This document shows positions 33,670 through 43,371 of a DNA stretch of 64,000 bases, in pieces (position 1 is the first letter of the stretch; each line of letters begins with the position of its first letter). The stretch comes from Clarireedia homoeocarpa (lineage: Eukaryota; Ascomycota; Leotiomycetes; Helotiales; Rutstroemiaceae): assembly GCA_001465935.1 (NCBI GenBank), contig LNKV01000042.1, positions 543,633 to 607,632 of the forward strand. Direction: 5' to 3'. The position numbers and the translations under genes were made by a program. Below the pieces are notes generated by a model. That model was not told the origin of the DNA, did no database searches, and saw only the letters and a program-made list of their open reading frames with translations.

Positions 33670-34693
33670 ATGGGTGTCTCATTTGATTTCGCGCCCGACA
33701 GGCCCGAACACATCGATGCTATCCTCAACGGACTCGATCGTTACAATCCCGAAACTACAAACATCTTCCAGGAATATGTTACCCAGCAGTGCGAAGAGAA
33801 GACATACGATTGCTACGCCAACCTGGCCTTGTTGAAATTGTGAGTTGTTTTTCACGTCACATCCAACCATTTTGCAGAGAAGGAAAGCGGCGAAATAGAC
33901 CGCAGAAGAACAAAAGTGTCATAAAATGATGATGGAATTTTAACGTTTCCTATTACCTGAACGGACTACGGAGATTGAATCCCTCCTGTCCTTGAAGTTC
34001 ATTATTAGCTCTATCTGAAAGACATATAAATTCAAAATATATATCTCATCGCACCATTTCAGCAAGCCAAAGGAAGAACATCCAAACTAACCATCCCTTC
34101 TCAAAATCTGCAGATACCAATTCAACCCCCACCTCGCCAAAGACGAAACCATAACCAATATCCTCGTCAAATCCCTCACCGTCTTCCCCACTCCAGACTT
34201 CAGTCTTGCACTCCATCTTCTCCCCCCGCACATCCTAACACCCATTTCCTCATCCTCCTCTCTCCCCGCTGCCGGCGACGCGCCGCTCTCTGAAGCCGTG
34301 CAGAAACTCAATTCCCTTAACAACCTCCTCTCCGCCGCCAACTACGCGCAATTTTGGTCTGTGCTCGATAGCGATGACTTGTACGCCGATCTGATCGCCG
34401 ATGTAAGTGGCTTTGAGGAATTAATCCGTATCCGTATCGCGAGCACGATTAGCCAGAGCGTGCGGGAAATACAGCGATCCGAGTTGGAGAACTGGTTAGG
34501 GATGAGTGGGAACAAGGACGGTTTTGAGAGATTCGTGAGAGAGGTGTGTGGATGGGGCTTTGATGAGAAGGGAGAGATGGTTGTGGTACCGTTGAACAAG
34601 GAGAATGAGGCGAAGGGAACGGTCGTGAGGGAGAATGTGAAGATGGAGCAATTCTCAAGGGTTATTAGGAGGGCTTATGAACAACCTGCTTGA
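33670..34693 (+). CDS. Translation initiation factor eIF3 subunit K
   Basis: Non-core subunit of eIF3, with a HAM/PCI-like and winged-helix fold, acting in cytoplasmic translation initiation. Two exons, 33670-33839 and 34114-34693, give 249 aa, the usual length. The start MGVSFDFAPDRPEHIDAI is taken at 33670 because the in-frame codon further upstream is TTG. The family block RPEHIDAILNGLDRYNPE is clear. The splice joins ANLALLKL to YQFNPHLAKDE exactly at a phase-2 junction. The 274-bp intron is about five times the local norm and has an ACTAACC branch close to the CTGCAG acceptor. The C-terminal half contains SVREIQRSELENWLG, conserved in eIF3k. Exon 2 switches from C-rich to G-rich sense near 34385. 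Confidence 0.9.
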
Positions 34694-35100
34694 GTGTAAT
34701 GATAAGCTATATATTGGGTGGCTTTTAAGATTACATGATGTTCATGGAATAATGGTTGGGTGGGTGGATGGCGATGGCGTTTACGGATGGGTGATATCAA
34801 AAGATGATTGATGAAGAGGAGAGAGGGCTATATCCCTCCGCTACTGTGTCTACAACACTAGACCTAAAGAATCCCAAGGCTCTGAGATAGCCCTTGCATG
34901 AAGAGAGAGTAGCATACCGAAATCTCACTGCAACTCAACCAAAATCAAAACCAAATCAAGCCACAAATTTCGAAATGACTACATTCTTCTTATGATTCAA
35001 TTCTTATATGCAGCAGTAATTTCTCAAAGAAATGGTATATAATCGACTAACCTCCATCTTCAATCTCCATCTTCCCCTTAGCTTTCGTCTCTCCACCTCT
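34694..35100. other. Convergent intergenic region, no gene seen
   Basis: About 400 bp between the stops of eIF3k and TSR4. No coding frame is supported; it holds the 3' UTRs. Confidence 0.6.
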
Positions 35101-36530
35101 CTATCTCCTCCCACCCAACTCCTCCCACTGCACACCCACCCATTCCTCCACATACCCCGTCTTGCCCGCCTCCGTCCCCTTGGGCACGCAATCTACCTCA
35201 CAAACCCCCAGGATCAGCGTCCCCCACTCCATCCCATCCAGCCCCTTCTCCTCCCTCTCCAACTCCAATATCGCATGCGGCGTGACCTGCGCCTCGAACA
35301 CTCTCCCCATCCCACAGCTCCCACAACGCGGGATCCTTGCTCCGCTTGCTGTTCCGTTTGTTGTGGTGGTTACTTTCCCGGATGATGGGGAGGAGGAGGA
35401 AGAAGAAGCGAATACTTTCCCCACAGCATCAGTCTTGGAGTACAGTAAAGGTTCCCCGCGGAACTCGTACCGAAGGACCTGTTCGGGGTTTTGCGCGAGG
35501 CGGTCGGCGAATTTCTGGAAGGTGATGTCGTGCGTGGATTCGAATACTTCTTTGTCTTCTTTTCCGCCGGCCGCGGAGGAGTCCGTATCGAGGTCCATGA
35601 TGCTGGTGTTTTGAGGGGGCGCGGGGAGGGGCGTCGCGTCGAGGGTTTCGTAGTCGGCGTCGACGAGGTAGAGGGTTGGGTAAGGGGTGGGGAGGAGGGA
35701 GGGGGACGTGGGGTAGGGTTCGCTGATGGGAGCGGGGGATGAGGAGGAGCTGCTATTATTGTTGTTGAGGGAGAGGACGGATGCGAATGTTTTGGGGAGA
35801 TTCTCGTTTTGTTTTTCGACCTCATTCTCCTTAGTCTTTTCGCCCGTGGTCGAAGTAGGATTCTGCGGCGCCTTAGCAGCTAATTCAGAAGTTGGCAAGC
35901 CCGCCGCCGCGAATGGATTTGACTGCGCCGAAGCAGTCGAAGTCGAGAACGGATTCATCCCGGACCTAGTCGCGAACGGATTTACATTTCCACTCCCGGA
36001 GCCCGATGGCTTTGCGCCAAACAGACTTTCCCCCAGATTAACCACGGGTTTTGCTTCCGATTTTGGTATTTCCTTCTCTTGTTTCTCCTTTGCTGGTTTG
36101 GATTTACTCGCCGCCGCCGCTTCAGAAACCCGTGTCCCTCGTAACGCACGCACGCTGCCTTCTTTTCTGCGACATGACTTGCGACGACAGGTAAGGATGT
36201 AGAGACGCCGTTCGTGGCCGGGGAAGACTTCAGGTAAGTCGCCGTTTAGTTGGAGGACGAGGACCATGAGATCGTTGCAGACTTTGCATTTTGCTAGGGA
36301 GGCAGGCGGAGGGTTAGAGGGTTCGAGCCATTCCTGGAGGGATTTCTTAGTATAGAAATTATAGAAATTTGGAATAGGGAGGATATTTATTGGACTCGAC
36401 TTACGGGCTGTCCTCCTAGATGTGTAATTGTATCATCTTGAGGTTCTTTGGAGGCGTATCCGAGGAGGACGTTGGTTTCGGTATAATCGTTGTCTTCTCC
36501 GCCGGAAGAATCGCTATCATATGCAGCCAT
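35101..36530 (-). CDS. TSR4: 20S pre-rRNA accumulation protein TSR4 / PDCD2-like
   Basis: PDCD2 family; yeast Tsr4 is a dedicated co-translational chaperone for ribosomal protein uS5 (Rps2) and is needed for 20S pre-rRNA processing. Two exons, 36530-36405 and 36333-35101, with a 71-bp intron, give 452 aa. The first exon encodes an acidic start and NVLLGYASKEPQDDTITHLGG. Exon 2 begins EWLEPSNPPPASLAKCKVC, with zinc-binding cysteines, and continues with HERRLYILTC. A long Ser/Asn/Pro-rich linker is followed by the PDCD2_C domain (QVLRYEFRGEPLLY ... RIPRCGSCGMGRVFE) with further CxxC cysteines. An alternative acceptor 12 nt upstream would add four residues. The 3' half shows the C-to-G sense-strand switch near 35335. 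Confidence 0.9.
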
Positions 36531-36866
36531 ATTGTGCGCTTGAATTGAGATGATAAGGCGAAACGCGCGGTCTAGTAACTCAGAAAAAATAATGGCTTTG
36601 GAAGGGAAGGACTTTTTTTGGGGGGGAAAATCTTCCTCGATTTGCCCCGCGCATCAACCCCCACCAACTTTTTTTCTAGCGAGCGTAAGGCTGATCTTGT
36701 AAAGTGGGTCTACAAATGGTGCCCCTCCACGATCAACTCTCGGACAAACAAGAGGAAAAAGATTGCTAGTTGTGTTGTCAGGAGAACCGAGCTTGAAAAG
36801 TATAAAGGAATGTCAAATGGGTATCAATTACATTTATTTCTTCTACCTATTAAGATAATCTAGCAC
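36531..36866. other. Short intergenic region
   Basis: About 336 bp between the start of TSR4 and the stop of UTP22, two minus-strand tandem genes. No frame is supported. It must hold the TSR4 promoter and the UTP22 3' UTR. Confidence 0.6.
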
Positions 36867-39800
36867 TCAACGAGTTTCAATCCTCGAAATCATATCACCG
36901 CCCAAACGAGCAATTTCCGCCAATATCGCAGGCTTATTCATCTCAATGCCCTTGCTTCCCTCTTCCCCATCTCTTGGCTTCGTTACATATCCCAGATTTA
37001 CCTTGAAAGCTCTCGGCGCTGCAGTCTGAGGATTCCACAATCCTCCTATCCGTGCTCCAGCCGTCTCGCTATGGAAAAAGACAATACTTCCAGCATAGAG
37101 AGTCTCGAGTTCCTCGATGAACATTCGGGTTGGATGATAATCAACCTTTTCGATGCTTAATTCTGACTGCACTTCGAGGTTCTTAAACCGATGGGAGTCT
37201 TTTTCTTTCGTTTTACCAGCTGCTTTTGAACTTAAATGTATAACAAAGTCGTAATCACTTGTCGAGGTAGCGAACAATATTCTGGGATCCAAATCGAGGG
37301 TGTGCTCTTTAACAGCCTTGCAAGCTGACCTCGCTAGAGCAGTCATACGAGCAGCTACCATTTTTGAAGGTCCCTTTTCTGTGAAAGCAGTGCCTGTTAT
37401 ATCGTGATTTGATGCTGCGAATAGTACTGTGCGGTTCATGCCCGGGTCAATCTTCCGCCACGCCTCCAATCTAGTATTGATGGCCGAGACGTCTTTGTCA
37501 GTCATTGTTCCTGTGAAGTCCACAACTAATGGCACTGAACGCCAATCCCATCGTGAAATGAACAGTAAAGTTCGCAAGAATCCCGACATGACACTCGATG
37601 GCGCTTTCCAAGGGTATGGTTGCAGAAAGACTCGAGCAGCCAAGAGTTCAGTCAGCTCCTCGCTAATGTGCCCCGAGAGCATATGACTGTCTAACCACTT
37701 CTTGACAAGACGAATGGTTGGTGATAGCAGAGGAAATCTAGTACAATGTGTTGATATCGATTGTGTATGCAGTGGAAGCTGCACATTGAGACGTTTGTAG
37801 AGAGCTAATGCTGAAACGGCATTTTCTCGGGAGTGGTTGTCAATGGACTTGTCTTTGACTTGACGTTCGAGAAGGATCTGCTCTCTCTCGTTGTGAATTC
37901 GAAGACGAAAGGTAGCGCCGGAGGGGTAAACTACGTCGAGAAAGGCGCAATTTTGAAGGGGACGGTTCTCATTCTCTAGACCAAGACGTGTGATTATGCT
38001 ATCGTTAGTCTCCTCAAGAAGTTCACCAATCTTGAGTAGAAAAGCAATCTTTGTTCGCTGGATTGCAACAATGTCGTCTGGCCACCTTCCTGATCCTTCA
38101 AACTGAATCAATACATCTGCTGGCGTACTTAAAGGTTGCCTTGGAGAATACGTAGGCACCTCAATAGAGGAGGAGCGCAATTGGGAGCTGATGGCAGAGA
38201 GTTGTCTCAGTTGCAGTGGCAGGGCTTCCATATCTCTGATATCTTTCTCGAAAACGTTATAGGCCTGTTTCAAAGTCTCAAAGGCTTTCAAGCTACCTCC
38301 GAATGAAGGCAGCAGTGCCTCAAATCCTTCGCCAATAAAGGCCAAACGCTCGCTCACCTCTTTTCCAAGGTGACGCTTCGCTAGGTATTTAACAATATCT
38401 TCGAAAATGGAGTAAGTAGATCCAGAGGACCAAACCAATGATTCAAGAATACTTCCATCTTTGAAACGTCGTAATTCGGCTTTCTCTCCCCAGAACTTCT
38501 GGAACTTAGCAGCCTTCTTCTTGTCTTCTGCAGCAGGTCCATGGTCGACAAGACGACTAATATTTGCAGGATCAAACAGAACAGCGACTTGTAATGTTTG
38601 TTCACCGCTTGTAGAAGGCCCAGGATTCTTAGTGGACCAGGGTTTCGACGGCGAACCTTTAACATCGAGAAGCTTGACCCTATCAGACAATCCCTCTTTG
38701 AGTACAGTAAAGACGCGCTTGGCGAAACTTGTGGTATGTAAATTATGGTCACAATCAGTAGCTGCATCTTTCTGGGCCAGTACCGGGATGTTGATAACAC
38801 AATCATACTTCTGTAAAGGTTGATCAACTTTCGTGATGAAGGTAGCCTCAAATTGATCAAAAGTGGAATCATTGAGCATAGCCAGCGATGTTTTCGCTTC
38901 GTCGCGCAATAGTTCCCAAGAGATCGGTGACATCTTGTACAGGATATTGACCCCCCTTGGACCATCATAGAACATTGGCGCATCCGATTTGGAAGAGATA
39001 AAGTCGGTGGTTTCAAAAGCTACGGGTTTCGTTGCTAGATCATTTGCAGACAGGTACTGGATGACTGCTTTGAACATCTGGTAGCTGCTGTATCCAGGCG
39101 ACAGTACACTGTGGCCCTTAGGTCCGCCACCTTTAAGGAGCAAAGCAGTTAAAGCTGCCCACTCAAAGTGACCAAACCCTCCCTCGGATAGAGTGCTGCC
39201 AAAACCTCTTTGCCTAAGCCATACTCGTCCGAGCATACATGCATCTTTGAAGCCCTCCGATGTCTTCGAGGTCGTATGGAGAAGTTGAAGATATGGTTCA
39301 AAGCTAAGATCTGCGCTTAAAGACGCATTGTAGAATGGTGAGGGTTCCGGTGTTGCGGTGTTACCTGCAACACCCTCCTTTGGTCGGATTGAGTTCTTTG
39401 TGGGAAGTAATTTCGTTCGCGGGAAGAATCCTCGAGGGGCAGCGGGAATGATGTGAATTTCGAATTTCGAACTTTGATCAGTCTTCGTACCATCTTCTGT
39501 TGCTTGTTAGTTTGGCCTTGAAAGGTGCTTCTTCATATCACTCACTTGATTTCCGTTTGGCAATTAGTATGGGGTGCAAACTATTGCCATTCAAATAGTC
39601 ATACTCCAAAGTAAAGTCTTTCATTGCAGTCTGGAGACCTGCAGCTAAACATGCCAAGTAATACGCTCTCTTATAAAAGTATCGGTAGTTCAGATAATCT
39701 TTCTCTTGGAAAATGGATGCAGGCATAGTAACGATCATATCGACACACAATGACTTCTCCGATTTAACCATAGTAGCCAGCGGGTAGCTTCCAACGACAT

Positions 39801-40340
39801 TAATCCCAGATGGCTTCGTATAAAGTAGTTTGTAAGCTGCGTTGTTGTCGGGCTTCGGGTCGGGGAACGGAATGGCGATTTTGTGAGGTTTGGAGAAGGA
39901 TTTGATGGCGTCAAAAATCTGTGCATAGATGTTAATGGTTTGCAGAATCTCCAATTGAGAAAAGTATATACCGAAAGAGGTTCTCGATCTTCAATGCCTT
40001 CTATACTATTTTTGAGTTGATGGAGAGCATCTTTTATTGCTCCAGCACGCTTTTCGTAATTCGGCCGGATTTCAGTCAACATCTCGTCCACCTGGAGCTT
40101 AAACATGCTCGACTTGTACATCCCACCGGCATATAGCGCAGCATCTTGGTCATCGTGGCGTCGCTTCGCGGGTACATTGGCTGGCTTCGATCGAGCTGCA
40201 TTCTCCTCTTGCGCCAAATCTTCCTCATCTTCTGAACCGCTCTCAGTTTCGCTTTCTTGGTTGTCAGATCTCACAGAGCGAGTTTCTTCATCGTCGCTTG
40301 TATGTTCGAGCTTGCGCCGTTTTGTCGTTAGAGGTGCCAT
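36867..40340 (-). CDS. UTP22: U3 snoRNP/SSU processome protein Utp22 (NRAP family)
   Basis: Component of the UTP-C subcomplex of the small-subunit processome, acting in nucleolar 18S rRNA maturation. Three exons, 40340-39972, 39918-39546 and 39496-36867, give 1123 aa, close to the family length. Introns are 53 and 49 bp with ATTAAC or CTAAC branches. The N-terminus is acidic and nuclear-signal-like (TTKRRKLEHTSDDEE). The family block starts at MYKSSMFKLQVDEMLTEI and continues KIAIPFPDP and INVVGSYPLATM, the inactive nucleotidyltransferase-like region of NRAP. It then runs through VWLRQRGFG and GGPKGHSVLSPGYSSYQMF to a C-terminal NLGYVTKPRDGEEG. I used the CAG acceptor at 39919 rather than the AG at 39955, because it joins EPLS directly to IFDAIKSFSKP as the family expects. 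Confidence 0.93.
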
Positions 40341-40638
40341 GACGAGAGGATTGCTGGTGCGCAAACAGTATAGTATTGGTCAGGCTGGCTCTTCTGTGCC
40401 AAAATTATTTTCAGGAAAAAAATGTTATGCCATGTCTTAGCCCCACTGCTTAGCATTTAAGCTTAAATTTTGGTGCTTTACCCCTGTCGTCCCGTGCGCG
40501 GCGAGCACGACTCGCTTGCTCCGATAGCGGATAAAGATTTCTGGCGCCGATAGATTTACTAACTAGAATACAAGATTTTACAGATTTGCCATATTCCATA
40601 CCACCAACGGCTGAAAGTACAAAGAAAGGGGTTTGAAA
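40341..40638. promoter_or_regulatory. Bidirectional promoter between UTP22 and cystathionine gamma-synthase
   Basis: 298 bp between two divergent ATGs. Both promoters must lie here or extend into the neighbouring genes. I see no obvious TATA box. Confidence 0.55.
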
Positions 40639-42612
40639 ATGTCGGTCATTGAACTTGGGGAATCTGTACCTGCTCTGACACCTCATGTGAGTAATTCCCC
40701 TCGTTTCCTGTGATCCGCATGGAAAATGAAAATTCCCTAAGTTGATATGCTGTGACTCAAATACTGACGCTTTCACCCAGGCCACCAGTGTTTCTTTACC
40801 AACATGGAAAGACAACGTTGCATATGAAGAGGGTGATCAGAGAGTTATGAGCAAACTGACCACAGGTTACCCTCGGTCAGTATCCATTTGCCTCACTATT
40901 CACTTCCCACATAACTGACATCATCCTCGTGACTCAGATTTTTCATACACAAACTCATCGCAGCATTTGCAGATGACATTGCCAAAGCATATGGAAGTCT
41001 AGATGAACAGGCAATGCTATTTCCTTCAACCAAGACTGCCAACAGTTGTGTGAAATTTATGCTTGGCAGAGACCCGTCGATCTCACCAAATCAGTTGAAA
41101 GTCGTCGACTTGGTCCTTGAGCATGGACCGAGATCCACGGAGATTCTCAGGAAAGTTTCTCCTTCTATTTCAGCTGTTCTATTTCCGAAGGAATTCTTCC
41201 CTGTTGCAAAGCAATATTGGCAGCATTCTGGAGACGGCGTCTCTAGCAGAAGAGCCGAGTTTTGCCACACCCTTTTCCAAGAAGGATTACTGGTTCGAAA
41301 AACAACACCATCGAGCCCTCAAAGTACAGAGAAGTTATTTAAGGGTCCCAGGAGATATCAGAAAGGCTCTGTAGATAAAACCTCCAGGTCCAACAATGGT
41401 TCAAACGGTATTGATGGTGTGCATTCGCCTATCTCGCCCGCGAATTCAGAAGCTAGAGAGAGCCTACAATTTCTCGAGGAACGATTTGGCCGCAACCTGG
41501 ATGTTTCCTTGGTAGATAACGCTAAGTCCGCAATCCGTCGACGAATCGCTGGATCTCTAGTCGATGAAGTGGATCTGGCCCAGGTTCCTAGTGGCGAGAT
41601 GACCTCGAACATGCGTGGGGTTGCTGGACTATCTGAGGACGATATCTACTTATACCCATGCGGCATGAGTTCCATCTTCAACGCACATCAGATGATGCTG
41701 AAAGCTAGGGGTTCGCTTAAGAGTATATCTTTCGGGTTCCCCTACGTCGACACCCTAAAAATCTTAGAGAAATTCGGCCCAGGCTGTACATTCTACGGAA
41801 ACGGATCATCCGAAGACCTCGACGACTTGGAAGATCGACTCAAAGCAGGAGAGAAATATCTCGCTTTGTTCTGTGAATTCCCCGGCAACCCCATGCTCAA
41901 ATGTCCCGACCTCAAACGCATCCGCTCTCTCGCAGACCAATACGACTTCGCCGTCGTCGTCGACGAAACCATCGGCAACTTCATCAACGTGCACGTCCTT
42001 CCCTTCGCCGACGTCGTCGTCAGCAGCCTCACCAAGATCTTCTCCGGCGAATGCAACGTCATGGGGGGTAGCGCGATTCTCAACCCGCGCGGGAAATACT
42101 ACCCCGAGCTCAAAGCCGTCGCCACCCAAGAATACGAAGACAATTACTGGGCCGAAGACGTTATCTTCATGGAGCGCAACAGCCGGCACTTCGTCTCGCG
42201 CATCGAAAAGATCAACGCCAACGCAGAACTCATCTGCGATATCCTACGCGCGCATCCGCTCGTGAAAGATGTTTATTATCCGAAATTCAATAGCTCGAAA
42301 TGCTTCTATGATGATTGCCGCACGCCGAATGGGGGTTACGGCGGCTTGTTGTCGTTTACGCTAAGGGAGACGAGACGGACGGAGGCATTCTACGATCGCA
42401 TTGAGACGGCGAAGGGACCGAGCTTGGGGACAAATTTCACGCTTACGTCGCCTTATGTTATACTGGCGCATTATATGGAGTTAGACTGGGCGGAGGGTTT
42501 TGGGGTGCCGAGGGATTTGATTAGGCTTAGTGTGGGGTTGGAGGATCAGGCGGATTTGAGGGAGAGGTTTGAGGTTGCTTTGAAGGCAGCGGAGGAAGTT
42601 AGGGAGGGTTGA
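40639..42612 (+). CDS. STR2: Cystathionine gamma-synthase
   Basis: PLP enzyme that condenses an activated homoserine ester with cysteine to give cystathionine, in the transsulphuration route to methionine (Neurospora met-7, yeast STR2). Three exons, 40639-40686, 40781-40875 and 40938-42612, give 605 aa. As in fungal members, a long N-terminal extension (about 200 aa, starting ATSVSLPTWKDNVAYEEGD) precedes the Cys/Met-metabolism PLP fold. The fold includes IYLYPCGMSSIFNAH and CEFPGNPMLKCPDL. The PLP lysine is in SSLTKIFSG (about Lys414), and the C-terminal LIRLSVGLED is present. Introns are 94 and 62 bp. The middle third (about 41770-42260) uses almost only C-ending codons and the last part G/T-ending ones. 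It shares a 298-bp promoter with UTP22. Confidence 0.93.
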
Positions 42613-42876
42613 GTGGTGGTTGAGGGGGCGCGAATAGAGAGGAAGGTGGTGAAGTGGTTGGGGAGGGATGGTTCCTGTATATTTCGGGAGGAGAGTATAC
42701 ATAGTAGTAGTATTTACAACAAAAACATAGATGAAGATGTGACGTGAGTCTTCCTACTAGTCCTTTGTGTTGACCAGATCGTATGAGTTCCAAGTCTCGG
42801 CACCTCTAACATATTCCATAAAGAGGGGCAGACTACGATCCATCAAGCTACTGCAGCGTTTGGACTGACGCGGACA

Positions 42877-42897
42877 ATACATACATACATACATACA
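42877..42897. repeat. ACAT tetranucleotide repeat
   Basis: About five ACAT units, 265 bp after the cystathionine gamma-synthase stop. Confidence 0.9.
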
Positions 42898-43182
42898 AAC
42901 TCACCACCACCCTCTCCAACCCTCACCAAACCAACTCACCATTTATCTCTCCCCCAAATCATCCATCCCATCTCCCTCCCGGTATCTTCATACACCTCCT
43001 CCTACCATTCCTCCCTCTATTCTACGATCCTCCAACTCCATCATCCCATCTCGTTTTCTCTCCCTACTATCTAGCGCGATCTAATACTACTCGGATTCAA
43101 GCCGGTTGGTTGTAGGGAGGTTGGAGAGCTATCCGGTAGGTTAATTGGTGTTTTTGTTTTGTGGATGATTGTGATGGTGTTT

Positions 43183-43230
43183 ATGTATGTATGTATGTAT
43201 GTATGTATGTATGTATGTATGTATGTATGT
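43183..43230. repeat. ATGT tetranucleotide repeat, 12 copies
   Basis: A perfect (ATGT)12 array, the longest perfect microsatellite in the window by copy number, in the 3' flank of cystathionine gamma-synthase. Confidence 0.95.
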
Positions 43231-43308
43231 CGTCTCTTTCTTGGCATGGTGTCGAGGTAGCTGTGCACTCGTGGGGGAGGGAAGTTGATGGGTGATGGCT
43301 CGGATGCG

Positions 43309-43371
43309 TTTGTTTGTATGTTTGTATGTTTGTATGTTTGTATGTTTGTATGTTTGTATGTTTGTATGTTT
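43309..43371. repeat. TGTTTGTA octamer array, about 7 copies
   Basis: A perfect 8-bp unit repeated head to tail, about 80 bp from the ATGT array and related to it in composition. It is followed by a TG-rich stretch to about 43440. Confidence 0.95.

Noticed and set aside
39919..39954. Alternative exon start for UTP22 at 39954, adding 12 residues
   Set aside because: The AG there has no pyrimidine tract, the downstream CAG has an ATTAAC branch and a better acceptor, and the added residues interrupt a block expected to be continuous in the family.
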